This document shows, one piece after another, positions 9,515 through 18,581 of a stretch of 64,000 bases of DNA. The position numbers were made by a program, and so were the translations under genes. The notes under the pieces were generated by a model that made no database searches, was not told where the DNA came from, and saw nothing but the letters and a program-made list of their open reading frames with translations. Position 1 is the first letter of the stretch. Each line of letters opens with the position of its first letter. Source of the DNA: Nostoc sp. CENA543 (lineage in GTDB: Bacteria; Cyanobacteriota; Cyanobacteriia; Cyanobacteriales; Nostocaceae); NCBI RefSeq assembly GCF_002896875.1, contig NZ_CP023278.1:5588501-5652500 (forward strand), given 5' to 3'.

Positions 9515-9545
9515 ACTAATGACTAATGACTAATGACTATTGACT
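9515..9545. repeat. Heptamer array ACTAATG, 4 copies
   Basis: Three exact and one variant copy of ACTAATG directly upstream of the ABC ATPase gene. The same unit occurs before cyaB1 near 52007-52048, and its complement at 46720 and 59220. Confidence 0.85.
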
Positions 9546-9553
9546 AAAATCCT

Positions 9554-10318
9554 ATGCCAACCATTTCCATTACTGATTCACTAATTCCTAACCCAGTACC
9601 GCAATCAGCAATTATTCGGCTAGAAAATATCTTTAAAATCTACGGTAGTGGAGAAACTGAAATTCAGGCTTTAAATAATGTCAACTTAGCAATCAACGAA
9701 GGTGAATATTGTTCCATTATGGGGCCTTCCGGTTCAGGTAAGTCCACTGCTATGAATATTATCGGCTGTCTCGACCGCCCAACCACTGGACAATATTATC
9801 TAGATAACGTTGATGTGGCACAAATGAATGATGCAGATTTAGCACACATTCGCAACAAAAAACTGGGGTTTGTCTTTCAACAATTCCACCTACTACCCCA
9901 ACTCACAGCTTTAGAAAACGTGATGCTACCAATGGTGTATGCGAGTGTTAATCCTAACGAAAGACGCGATCGCGCTACAGAAGCACTAATTAAAGTAGGC
10001 TTAGAAAAGCGACTAAGTAACAAACCGACTCAACTTTCTGGTGGACAACAACAAAGAGTAGCGATCGCCCGTGCCATTGTCAACCGTCCCGTCGTTCTCC
10101 TGGCTGATGAACCAACCGGCGCACTCGATTCTCGCACCACTCAAGAAGTTCTAGATATCTTCACTGAACTTAATCAGAGTGGAATTACCGTTGTTATGGT
10201 GACACACGAACCAGAAGTGGCGCGTCAAACTCGGCGCATTGTCTGGTTTCGAGATGGACAAGTAGTACATTCTCACCTCACACCAGAAAATTTACAGGAA
10301 TCGCAATTTGCGGAGTGA
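9554..10318 (+). CDS. ABC transporter ATP-binding protein (MacB/DevA/LolD type)
   Basis: 254 residues with all ABC motifs: Walker [11 protein letters not shown]-loop VFQQFHLLP, signature [14 protein letters not shown], Walker [11 protein letters not shown], and the switch His in [10 protein letters not shown]. The sequence is closest in style to the MacB/LolD/DevA ATPase group that powers lipoprotein export or periplasmic adaptor-coupled efflux. No permease or membrane-fusion gene is next to it, so the membrane partner must be encoded elsewhere. It lies 96 bp after the kinase gene across a heptamer array and may be cotranscribed. Confidence 0.92.
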   Translation: MPTISITDSLIPNPVPQSAIIRLENIFKIYGSGETEIQALNNVNLAINEGEYCSIMGPSGSGKSTAMNIIGCLDRPTTGQYYLDNVDVAQMNDADLAHIRNKKLGFVFQQFHLLPQLTALENVMLPMVYASVNPNERRDRATEALIKVGLEKRLSNKPTQLSGGQQQRVAIARAIVNRPVVLLADEPTGALDSRTTQEVLDIFTELNQSGITVVMVTHEPEVARQTRRIVWFRDGQVVHSHLTPENLQESQFAE

Positions 10319-11463
10319 ATATTTTCATTTTCCATCTGTGACCACCTCACGTATTTTCGTGATTCTCCTCTAGAAAAGCAATGCTCAAGCTGTGAACACA
10401 TCTAGCGGCAAACGCTAAAGGATATCAAACAAATATAGTTTTGACATCGTTAATTACCGTGGTAAGATATATTTGCCCAAAATATATACGGTCGTAAATC
10501 TCAAATCTGCTGTCAGCAACAGCCCTGACATCAAAGTGATAAACTCACCCCAAAATCACCCCATAACTTTGTGAAGCTAGCATCATCTTTAAGTACCAGA
10601 TCAGCAATAATGACGGCGTTGAAACAATAAAAACAATCGCAGTTATTCACGTTGCTCACTTCGCTAAAAGTATGCTATCGGCAGTATTACCGTAAATCTA
10701 TTCCCTGTAAATGTAGTATCTCTATCGGAAAATACAGCCAAGTTTCATAGTTTTAGTTCTATTAGTCTACATAGCTCTACTAGTCCTGATTATTAGTAGT
10801 CAAATCTTGCTATTTAATATTTTAGACATTCACTATTTACCCACACTCATAGCGAGCAAAACCCAATCACTACAAGACTCATCAGTCAATACTTCTGCAA
10901 ATCAACTTTGACACAGCCATATCGAAAACAGAAAAATTTTTGTGATTTTCAACCAAAAATATAGTCAGTCAGTTTATATTATAATTTTGCAACCACTATC
11001 AATTAGACATTCAGCAAACACTACAGATACCCTCAACATACTTGTTGGTAGAAGTCTATGTTTTCTGAATGCTACGGCAATCCTCAATTATTCCCAAGAG
11101 CTGAGAACCTGTGTTTCTCGAAAAAATAAAATTTATGCTCGGAATTATTCCCAATCCCATAGGATTGTTAACTCTGTTCAAGATTAATTTATTCTTGAAT
11201 TCAGACATACAATGGGTAGAGGCAGCAACCACAAGAAAGTGCGGTTTTTTCTTATCACCCCAGGTTTAACTAATGAGACTAGTTTACAGAATTGGTGTCA
11301 GTCCATCTATGGAACGGTTCTTACAACAAGGAAGGGAATATGAGCAACTGATAATTATGTTGAGAGATATTTAAACTCATTATCAAAGCTTAAAGAAAAC
11401 TCACAGATGTTTTTTTTGGTCTATTTCCGTTAAACCTACTAAATATCTAGTGCTAATATCGCC
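10319..11463. other. 1.1-kb gap without a convincing gene
   Basis: AT-rich DNA between the ABC ATPase gene and prs. It holds a promoter-like sequence at 10441-10468. An 81-codon plus-strand frame at 10942-11187 has no Shine-Dalgarno, no family resemblance and a random-looking composition. A 33-codon frame at 11273-11374 is equally unsupported. It may encode a noncoding RNA, a long prs leader, or decayed sequence. Confidence 0.5.
10441..10468 (+). promoter_or_regulatory. Sigma70-type promoter candidate
   Basis: A perfect -35 TTGACA (10441-10446), a 16-bp spacer and TAAGAT (10463-10468) as -10. It points to the plus strand and predicts a start near 10475, almost 1 kb before the prs start codon. 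Confidence 0.45.
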
Positions 11464-12480
11464 ATGAATGCACATCGAGGATCTGCTGTACTCAGTTCTA
11501 CCGCTTTTAGAATGCAGCCAGCCGCAACAGGGCTGACTGAAAATCATCGTTTGCGGCTTTTTTCTGGTTCTGCCAATGTATCACTTTCCCAAGAAGTAGC
11601 CCGTTACCTGGGTATGGATTTAGGCCCCATGATTCGCAAAAGATTTGCAGATGGGGAATTATATGTCCAAATTCAAGAATCAATTCGCGGTTGTGATGTC
11701 TACCTTATTCAACCGAGTTGTCAGCCCGTTAATGACCATTTAATGGAACTGCTGATTATGATTGATGCTTGTCGGCGTGCTTCTGCTAGACAAGTAACAG
11801 CAGTCTTACCTTACTATGGTTACGCTCGTGCCGATCGCAAAACCGCCGGCAGAGAATCCATCACCGCCAAGCTAGTTGCTAACCTGATTACCCAAGCAGG
11901 TGCTAACCGCGTTCTGGCGATGGATTTACACGCAGCGCAAATTCAGGGCTATTTCGATATTCCCTTTGATCATGTCTACGGTTCACCAGTCATATTAGAC
12001 TATTTAACCAGCAAACAACTGCATGATATTGTAGTTGTCTCCCCCGATGTCGGTGGTGTAGCCAGAGCGAGGGCTTTTGCCAAAAAACTGAATGATGCGC
12101 CCCTAGCCATTATTGACAAGCGTCGTCAAGCACACAATGTGGCGGAAGTCTTAAATGTGATTGGTGATGTCAAAGGTAAAACCGCCGTTTTAGTTGACGA
12201 CATGATTGATACAGGCGGAACCATCGCTGAAGGCGCGCGGTTGTTGCGAGAAGAAGGCGCACGCCAAGTATATGCTTGTGCTACCCATGCAGTTTTCTCC
12301 CCACCTGCAATTGAGAGATTGTCTAGTGGCTTGTTTGAGGAAGTAATTGTCACTAATACTATTCCTATTCCCGAAGAAAAGCGATTCCCCCAACTGGTGA
12401 CACTATCAGTAGCCAACTTGTTAGGGGAAACCATCTGGCGCATTCATGAAGATACTTCTGTAAGTAGTATGTTCCGGTAA
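11464..12480 (+). CDS. prs: Ribose-phosphate pyrophosphokinase (PRPP synthetase)
   Basis: 338 residues covering a full class I PRPP synthetase. The enzyme converts ribose 5-phosphate and ATP to PRPP for nucleotide, His and Trp synthesis. Visible signatures: MIRKRFADGELYVQI near the N terminus, the ATP-binding YYGYARADRK segment, the Mg-binding DLHAAQIQGYF segment, and the PRPP-binding loop VLVDDMIDTGGT. A non-conserved extension of about 25 residues precedes the core (LRLFSGSAN), so a later start is possible. It is convergent with the HD gene downstream and separated from it by a G-rich repeat. Confidence 0.95.
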   Translation: MNAHRGSAVLSSTAFRMQPAATGLTENHRLRLFSGSANVSLSQEVARYLGMDLGPMIRKRFADGELYVQIQESIRGCDVYLIQPSCQPVNDHLMELLIMIDACRRASARQVTAVLPYYGYARADRKTAGRESITAKLVANLITQAGANRVLAMDLHAAQIQGYFDIPFDHVYGSPVILDYLTSKQLHDIVVVSPDVGGVARARAFAKKLNDAPLAIIDKRRQAHNVAEVLNVIGDVKGKTAVLVDDMIDTGGTIAEGARLLREEGARQVYACATHAVFSPPAIERLSSGLFEEVIVTNTIPIPEEKRFPQLVTLSVANLLGETIWRIHEDTSVSSMFR

Positions 12481-12483
12481 TTT

Positions 12484-12555
12484 GGGCATGGGGCATTGGG
12501 CATGGGATTTGCGTTCCTAGCCCCCCTGCCCCCTGCACCCTGCCCCCCTGCCTTC
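12484..12555. repeat. GGGCATG/GGGCAT and CCCCCTGC repeats
   Basis: Degenerate units GGGCATGGGGCATTGGGCATG followed by C-rich CCCCCTGC units between convergent genes. The C-rich part overlaps the last ~13 codons and the stop of the HD gene. Confidence 0.75.
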
Positions 12556-13146
12556 TACTAATGCCTCCAATTCTGTAAAAACTCTTGTTAACTCTTCCAC
12601 AATGGCAGTCAGTTGAATTTTTCTGAGTGCATCTATGAGTGTTCGGTAATACCACAAAGTACCGTCTTTACCGCCTTGGAAGCGTTGCCATAGAGATTCA
12701 CCCACTAAACGATAATCTTGCAGGAGTGAGCGCAGGTTGTGGAGTTTATCGGCAGACGATACCAGTAGCACCGATGGCGAAGCTGTGGGTAGATGGGCAA
12801 TATACGCTTCCTTACGTTGTCGCCAAGGCGGTTTAGGGGTGGTATCAGCATCCGTGCAACCATCTACGATGTTTGTGACATTTTCACCAAAGCGGCGGAG
12901 AATTTCGGCGCGTGTAGCTGCACCCCCTTGGTCTTCTATGGCATCATGTAATAAAGCTGCGATCGCTTCATCTTCATTCGCACCATATTCTAAAGCAATA
13001 CTAGTTACACCCAATAAATGGGCAATATAGGGAACACCAGAACCTTTTCGCACTTGGTTGGCGTGTAGTTCTGTGGCATAGATTAAAGCCTGGCGGAAGC
13101 GTTCAGAAAGTATGATCATAAAAATTGCCATTGGCTCTACGGACAT
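12517..13146 (-). CDS. HD-domain phosphohydrolase (SpoT-like HD)
   Basis: A 209-residue single-domain HD protein of the (p)ppGpp-hydrolase-like group. Metal-binding pattern: an early His (ATELHANQVRKGSGVPYIAHLLGV), the HD pair in ALLHDAIEDQGG, and a later Asp in SADKLHNLRSLLQDY. There is no synthetase, TGS or ACT domain, so it resembles a small alarmone hydrolase or related nucleotide hydrolase; substrate unproven. ATG is supported by a one-base overlap with the stop of the upstream AAA+ gene (TAATG at 13148-13144), implying translational coupling. The last ~13 residues (Gly/Arg/Cys-rich) are translated from an intergenic G-rich repeat and are probably not functional. Confidence 0.88.
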   Translation of the reverse strand: MSVEPMAIFMIILSERFRQALIYATELHANQVRKGSGVPYIAHLLGVTSIALEYGANEDEAIAALLHDAIEDQGGAATRAEILRRFGENVTNIVDGCTDADTTPKPPWRQRKEAYIAHLPTASPSVLLVSSADKLHNLRSLLQDYRLVGESLWQRFQGGKDGTLWYYRTLIDALRKIQLTAIVEELTRVFTELEALVEGRGAGCRGQGG

Positions 13147-14609
13147 TAACTTCCAGATAAATCCTCAGCCGTAATCAAAGTTAGCTCAAAATCATCTAAC
13201 TTGTGAAGATTATGGACAATGCGATTTGCTTGTTGCTCAATACTGCGCTCAAATAAAGCACGGGCAAAACGTCCATTGCCAAAATTTCTGTCTCGTTTGA
13301 CATGAGCCAGTTCAAAGGTCGCCTGTAAGATGATATGGGCTGAAGCATCTAGAGTGTAGCCGTTATCGTGACAGAATTTTTTGAAAATTAATAATAACTC
13401 TTGGGGATTGTAGTGATCTAAGTAAAATAAGCGGTGTAAGCGGGATCTAAAACCAGGGTTAGAAGCGAGTAACCGATCCATTTCTTCAGTGTAACCAGCA
13501 ATGACCACCGCCAAGCGATTGCGACAATCTTCCATCCGTTTAATTAATATCTGCAATGCTTCCTTACCGTAGTCATTGGGGCTATCTTCGGGGACTAGGG
13601 CGTGGGCTTCATCAATGAACAAGACACCATCTAAAGCTTGCTGGACAGCATTTTCCACCCTCAGCGCAGTTTGGCCAATATAGCCACTGACAATTCCTGC
13701 CCGGTCAGTTTCTACAACGTGTCCCCGTTCCAGAAATCCCAACTGTTTATACAACCTCCCCACCAAACGCGCAATTGTAGTTTTACCCGTCCCTGGAGGC
13801 CCGTACAGCATCAGGTGGAGGGAAGTGTCTACAGTTTTTAAACCCCGATGTTGTCGTTCAGTTTGGACTTTGAGGTAATTTGCTAAAGAGAAAAGTTGCT
13901 GTTTGGTGCGCTCATGTCCAACTAACGCCTTTAAATCTGCAAATACTTGCTCTAGACTATCGTCTAAAGGTGGCTCATGCTCCACAAAGTTAGCTTTGGT
14001 TTCGTATCTTGAATCATAAACCTCTAAACTGCCATCGCTGATGTCTTTTTCCGTATCAGGCGCGCTAACCATGAGGCTGTGAACTTTCATTTTAATTTTG
14101 TCGTGGATGACAAAACCAAAATTCCGGCCGGGAACATCCATTAACTTGTCTGCGGGAAACTTATCTACTAGGGTACTGTTAATGTAAAACTCGACAAAAT
14201 TGCCCACCCGGCAAATCTCTAGTAAATTAACAGCATTACCACGCTGAATGCGATCGCAACGTTTCCAATCTGTATAATTGACGAAACTACCATTTCTCAC
14301 CTCAGCAATGCGATAACAAGCATTACCAGAAATCACAAACTCAAAAAAATTGCGATCGTCCAATAGTCCCCAGACGAAGCCATAACCATGATCCTCTACA
14401 CCAGCAGCTTTTTCTAAGACCATGTGAATATGAAAATCGGTTCTGTCGTAAAAGAACTCCGTCGAGTTCCACGATAGCCAATAAGCATCCCCTGCCCGTT
14501 TGTGGTCAAATACATAGTGACCCACTTCCATGTAAAGGCTGCACTCTGAGCTATCCCGTGTCACCCAACTACAGCGATTATCTTGAAAGTGTTCCTCAAA
14601 AATTAGCAT
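13146..14609 (-). CDS. AAA+ ATPase of the CbxX/CfxQ group with N-terminal LamG-like domain
   Basis: 487 residues. Residues ~1-185 form a beta-rich domain like LamG/concanavalin-type jelly rolls (LIFEEHFQDNRCSW start, YINSTLVDKF, GFVIHD). Residues ~215-470 are an AAA+ domain: Walker A GPPGTGKT (270-277), Walker B VLFIDEAH (329-336), sensor 1 VVIAGYTEEMDRLL, and Arg-finger region NPGFRSRLHRLF. This is the CbxX/CfxQ/SpoVK ATPase group, to which Rubisco activase CbbX belongs, but the N-terminal fusion is not that of CbbX. Start is supported by AGAGGA five bases before the ATG. It overlaps the HD gene by one base. Role unknown; a link to Rubisco is only suggested by family. Confidence 0.88.
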   Translation of the reverse strand: MLIFEEHFQDNRCSWVTRDSSECSLYMEVGHYVFDHKRAGDAYWLSWNSTEFFYDRTDFHIHMVLEKAAGVEDHGYGFVWGLLDDRNFFEFVISGNACYRIAEVRNGSFVNYTDWKRCDRIQRGNAVNLLEICRVGNFVEFYINSTLVDKFPADKLMDVPGRNFGFVIHDKIKMKVHSLMVSAPDTEKDISDGSLEVYDSRYETKANFVEHEPPLDDSLEQVFADLKALVGHERTKQQLFSLANYLKVQTERQHRGLKTVDTSLHLMLYGPPGTGKTTIARLVGRLYKQLGFLERGHVVETDRAGIVSGYIGQTALRVENAVQQALDGVLFIDEAHALVPEDSPNDYGKEALQILIKRMEDCRNRLAVVIAGYTEEMDRLLASNPGFRSRLHRLFYLDHYNPQELLLIFKKFCHDNGYTLDASAHIILQATFELAHVKRDRNFGNGRFARALFERSIEQQANRIVHNLHKLDDFELTLITAEDLSGS

Positions 14610-14833
14610 TGCGTTCCTCTGTAGCTCTGTGTGTAGAATCAGCTGCTAACTATTTCATTCTAAACACGCCTCAACAGACTTACTTGTTGACTAAACTCTT
14701 CTAATCTTTTCCCCACAAGCACTTCAGCCTCTGGAGCAGATTTTCTTTATTGGGCAGAAATTCCCCTGCTTTCCTCTCTTCCCCTCACGCACGACTAATG
14801 GTAAAAAACAATTAGCAATGAGCATATACCACT

Positions 14834-16015
14834 ATGGCAAATTTTCTGCACACTCCCAGGTTACGTATTGGCGAAGATAACGAGGAAGAAAGACGCGCAA
14901 CTTGGCTGGAGTTGTTTTATGATTTGGTGTTTGTGGTTGCAGTCTCTCAGCTAGCACACAATTTAAAAAGTGATATCTCCCCGTCAGGATTATGGGGATT
15001 TGTAGTTTTATTTATACCTGTTTGGTGGTCTTGGATTGGTACAACATTTTACGCCAACCGCTTTGATAGTGATGATATTGGACATCGCCTGCTAGTTGGA
15101 GTACAAATGCTAACCGCCGCAGCGATGGCGGTGAATATACATCATGGTTTGAGTGAGAGTGCAGCCGGATTTGCCTTAGCTTACGCTTTGGGGAGAGCGA
15201 TTTTAGTAGTTCAGTATGTTTTGGCGGGAATACATATACCAGCAGCCAAGGCTTTAACTACTCATTATGCCATCGGTTTTGCGATCGCTGCTGTATTGTG
15301 GTTGCTATCCGCCTTTTTACCTGCTCCTTGGCGATTTGTACTTTGGGGTTTAGGAATCATCATTGACTTTGCTACACCCTTAACAGCACACAAAGTCCAA
15401 ATGGGACTTCTCCCCCATGCTTCCCACCTGCCTGAAAGGTTTGGGCTGTTTACTATTATTGTTTTAGGTGAAGCCATCATTGCTGTTGTCAATGGAGTTT
15501 CTGAACACCATTGGAATATTCTTACCGCCATTTCTGGTTTATTTGGGTTAGGTATTGCTTTTGGGTTGTGGTGGATTTATTTCGATAATTTAGGTGGAAC
15601 ACCCATTGAAGCCGCAAAAGTCAGTGGCAAAGTCAGTATTATGAATATTTGGCTTTATACTCACTTACCTCTAGTAATCGGGATAGCTGCTGCTGGTGTA
15701 GGTGTAGAAGAAGTCATCCTTAATCAGTCAAAGGTAGCACTTCCTGATTCACAAAGGTGGTTAATATGCAGTGCTGTAGCTTTATGTTTAACAGCTATCA
15801 GTATTTTGCATAATTTTGGTGTGATTCGCTATTGCAAAATTCGCTCCCGATATCGCATCATAGGGGCAATTTTATTAGTGGCGATCGCTGTTTTTGGCGA
15901 AGGTTTATTACCCATTGCTGTCATCACCCTGGTGGCTGTAGTTGTCGCTGTACAAGTTATCCAAGACTTATATCAAAGTCGCCCCAGCAACCGATTAATT
16001 GACCCGGAATTTTAA
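14834..16015 (+). CDS. Low temperature requirement protein A (LtrA) family membrane protein
   Basis: 393 residues with about ten to twelve hydrophobic helices. It carries the LtrA family N-terminal signature ERRATWLELFYDLVFVVAVS and the later motifs ERFGLFTIIVLGEAIIAV and LWWIYFDNLGG. LtrA was named from a cold-growth phenotype in Listeria; the biochemical role is unknown. It is monocistronic and convergent with the next gene. Confidence 0.9.
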   Translation: MANFLHTPRLRIGEDNEEERRATWLELFYDLVFVVAVSQLAHNLKSDISPSGLWGFVVLFIPVWWSWIGTTFYANRFDSDDIGHRLLVGVQMLTAAAMAVNIHHGLSESAAGFALAYALGRAILVVQYVLAGIHIPAAKALTTHYAIGFAIAAVLWLLSAFLPAPWRFVLWGLGIIIDFATPLTAHKVQMGLLPHASHLPERFGLFTIIVLGEAIIAVVNGVSEHHWNILTAISGLFGLGIAFGLWWIYFDNLGGTPIEAAKVSGKVSIMNIWLYTHLPLVIGIAAAGVGVEEVILNQSKVALPDSQRWLICSAVALCLTAISILHNFGVIRYCKIRSRYRIIGAILLVAIAVFGEGLLPIAVITLVAVVVAVQVIQDLYQSRPSNRLIDPEF

Positions 16016-16069
16016 CATAGATACAGGGGCAGAAGATAAAAGAAAGATTCTATTTTGAATTTATCTATG
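16016..16069. terminator. Inverted repeat between convergent genes
   Basis: CATAGATA (16016-16023) and TATCTATG (16062-16069) form a perfect 8-bp pair across a 38-nt loop, between the LtrA gene and the minus-strand small protein gene. The loop is long and T-runs are weak, so terminator function is only possible. Confidence 0.35.
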
Positions 16070-16076
16070 CCCAATT

Positions 16077-16574
16077 TTAATCTGCGATCGCCCAACGCAC
16101 ATAAGGACGAAAAGCCGCAACAGTTTTATACACAATCAGCTTTCCTGGTGGGTTAATCTTCCGCAAATCCACCCGAAAGTATGCTTTTTCATTTTTAAAT
16201 TCTATATTATAAAATACATATTCTTCTGAGATGGTTTTGCCTACACAATTGGCATACTGACTATTTAAATTTGACACAAATTCGACAAAATGCTGATTAT
16301 TTGATGGTACTAATTTCGTTGTATCTGCAAACAATCTCGTATCTGCTACTACTGTATGTTCTGCCCCACCTTCATAGGGAAGAATGATCCACCATAAACC
16401 GACTGTTTCGGGGCAATTTCCACTAGTGCGTTGTACATTTAACTGTACATTGGCAGTAGATAAAGGTTGTTGTGCTGGCTGTGACTGTGCAGATGTCGTC
16501 ATAGCAATTGTTCCCATTACAACCAATGCGCCGACAATTCCACTAAGAATTCCGATTTCATACAACTTTTTCAT
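16077..16574 (-). CDS. Small secreted protein of unknown function
   Basis: 165 residues with a signal peptide or N-terminal anchor (IGILSGIVGALVVMGTIAMTTSAQS) and a likely cleavage after SAQS. The mature part has two Cys (CPETVGLWWIILPYEGG and ANCVGKT) that could form a disulfide, and a beta-rich look. I do not recognise a named family. It should be periplasmic or secreted. Confidence 0.7.
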   Translation of the reverse strand: MKKLYEIGILSGIVGALVVMGTIAMTTSAQSQPAQQPLSTANVQLNVQRTSGNCPETVGLWWIILPYEGGAEHTVVADTRLFADTTKLVPSNNQHFVEFVSNLNSQYANCVGKTISEEYVFYNIEFKNEKAYFRVDLRKINPPGKLIVYKTVAAFRPYVRWAIAD

Positions 16575-16821
16575 AAACTTAATTTTTAAATTTTCAGTTA
16601 CAAGAAATTTCAGCTAAATCAGATACAAAATTGTAGAATAAATTCGCTAATAAACTGTTCCCTATTCTCTATTGACTAATGTGACTGGATAGCAGAAATA
16701 AAAGTGTCGTGTTGTGACAAATTATCGTGTTTTCAGTTACAGTTATTCGCTCCGGAAGTAAGCAACAATGTTGATTAATCAATAGCAATGCAGCCCTTAA
16801 CGTAAATTACGCTGCTGTTAC

Positions 16822-18513
16822 ATGAAACCTAGAATTATTGTTTGCGGCTTAGGACGAACAGGATATAAAATCTTTCGTCTGCTGAGACAACAGGGAGCGT
16901 TTGTCGTTGGTATTCATCACAAACCCATTCCTGGTGAAGCAGCAGGCGATGTCATTATCGGTAATTTATGTGCGGCTGCTACTCTCACAGCAGCAGGAAT
17001 TAAGGAGGCGCACACCTTAGTCATAGCAGGTTCAGAAGATGAACTAAATTTGTCAGTGATGATGCAAGCACGGGTATTAAACCCTGGTATTCGCATCATT
17101 AATCGCCTATACAATCTCAATTTGGGTGAACGTCTGGATCAAACATTATCAGACCACTTGAGTATGAGTGTAGTGAGTTTAGCTGCACCATTATTCACCT
17201 TTGCGGCTTTAGGAAATCAAGCGATTGGACAAATTAAGTTATACGAACAAACTTGGCCAATTCAAGAAGAATATATTGATGAACATCATCCTTGGTTGGG
17301 TCGTCAATTGAGTGATTTGTGGGAAGATCCCACACGGATGCCAATTTATTACTTACCCCTGGAAGGGGAAATGAATTTAGTTTCGGCAGTACTATCGGGA
17401 CAAAAGTTAAATATTGGCGATCGCTTAATTGTGGGCATCCAACCGCGCGTTCGTCAAATCCGCCGTTCTTTAATTAAAAAACTCCTGAAAGTTTTCACGA
17501 GTCTGCGCCAGTTTCAACAACATGGACAATCGGTTGTCGCCGGTGCGATCGTGCTTTTGGCGGTAATTTTGACAGCCACTTTCACCTATATGTCCACAGA
17601 ATTGAGTTTATCTGTAGTGGATGCGCTTTATTTCTCTGTCGGCATGATTACAGGCGCAGGCGGTAATGACCAGGTTGTGGAAAATGCCCCCAATAGTGTG
17701 AAAGTTTTTACTGTCGTGATGATGTTAGTAGGAGCGATCGTCATTGGTATCTGGTACGCCATGTTGACCGATTTTGTCTTGGGTAATCGCTTCAAGCAAT
17801 TTTGGGATGTGGCGCGTGTTCCCCTACGACATCACTATATTGTCTGCGGTTTAAGTGGCATTGGCAATCGCATTGTGCAGCAACTCCACAACAGTGGTCA
17901 TGAAGTTGTAGTAATTGAAACTGACTCCAATAACAGATATATTAACTCCGTCCGGGGCTTAGGTATCCCTGTAATTCAAGGTGATGCGAGTTTCCGCACC
18001 ATCTTGCAAACTAGCAATGTCCACTCTGCGGCGGCGGTGTTAACTGTCACCAATAACGACGCTACAAATCTGGAAATTGCCCTGAAAGCCAAAGGTTTAG
18101 CACCAAAAATCCCCGTGATTGTCCATTATGCTGACCCAGATTTTGCGGGGATGGCAAAACAGGTGTTTGACTTTGAAGCTGTACTCAGTTCCGCAGAATT
18201 AGCAGCACCCGCATTTGCAGCTGCGGCTTTAGGTGGTCGTATCTTAGGTAATGGCATCACTGCCGATAAACTTTGGGTAGCCTTTGCAACTTTAATTACA
18301 CCCTCACACCCTTTTTGTAGCAACTTAGTCAAAGAAGCCGCCATGTCTGCAAATTTTGTACCTTTGTATATAGAAAGCAATGGTCACATAATTCAAGGTT
18401 GGGATTTGTTGACTACTTACCTCAAAGAAGGTGACATTTTATATTTGACCATGCCAGCTAATCGTTTATATCTGTTGTGGCGCAATGAGCGAGTCTGTGG
18501 TAATCAAGTTTGA
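16822..18513 (+). CDS. Double RCK (TrkA-N) protein with a channel-like membrane segment
   Basis: 563 residues. An N-terminal Rossmann/RCK domain (IIVCGLGRTGYKIFRLL, residues ~3-140) is followed by a middle region, then two membrane helices flanking a pore-loop-like segment (~240-320: VVAGAIVLLAVILT ... YFSVGMITGAGGNDQV ... VMMLVGAIVIGIWYAML), and a second RCK domain (HYIVCGLSGIGNRIVQQL, about 340-480). This resembles ligand-gated K+ channel or transport regulators that bind NAD(H) or nucleotides. The loop has TGAGGND where a K+ filter would read T-x-GYG-D, so ion selectivity is uncertain. It is monocistronic. Confidence 0.85.
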   Translation: MKPRIIVCGLGRTGYKIFRLLRQQGAFVVGIHHKPIPGEAAGDVIIGNLCAAATLTAAGIKEAHTLVIAGSEDELNLSVMMQARVLNPGIRIINRLYNLNLGERLDQTLSDHLSMSVVSLAAPLFTFAALGNQAIGQIKLYEQTWPIQEEYIDEHHPWLGRQLSDLWEDPTRMPIYYLPLEGEMNLVSAVLSGQKLNIGDRLIVGIQPRVRQIRRSLIKKLLKVFTSLRQFQQHGQSVVAGAIVLLAVILTATFTYMSTELSLSVVDALYFSVGMITGAGGNDQVVENAPNSVKVFTVVMMLVGAIVIGIWYAMLTDFVLGNRFKQFWDVARVPLRHHYIVCGLSGIGNRIVQQLHNSGHEVVVIETDSNNRYINSVRGLGIPVIQGDASFRTILQTSNVHSAAAVLTVTNNDATNLEIALKAKGLAPKIPVIVHYADPDFAGMAKQVFDFEAVLSSAELAAPAFAAAALGGRILGNGITADKLWVAFATLITPSHPFCSNLVKEAAMSANFVPLYIESNGHIIQGWDLLTTYLKEGDILYLTMPANRLYLLWRNERVCGNQV

Positions 18514-18581
18514 CTATAAGAGCTTACTTGTAAAATAAATATTAAGTAGTGGCGCGGCAAGCCTTAAATGTTGCAAAAAAA

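Noticed and set aside
10942-11187. 81-codon plus-strand ORF
   Set aside because: No ribosome-binding site, no motif, random-looking composition in a gene-poor gap.
11273-11374. 33-codon ORF before prs
   Set aside because: Too short, no Shine-Dalgarno and no recognisable family.
10319-11463. tRNA or known structured RNA in the gap before prs
   Set aside because: No T-loop GGTTCRA pattern, cloverleaf or other recognisable RNA signature was found by eye.
12126-12443. 105-codon ORF antisense to prs
   Set aside because: Shadow of a strongly conserved gene.
13146-14609. Calling the AAA+ protein Rubisco activase CbbX
   Set aside because: The ATPase domain is related, but the N-terminal domain differs and it is not linked to Rubisco genes.
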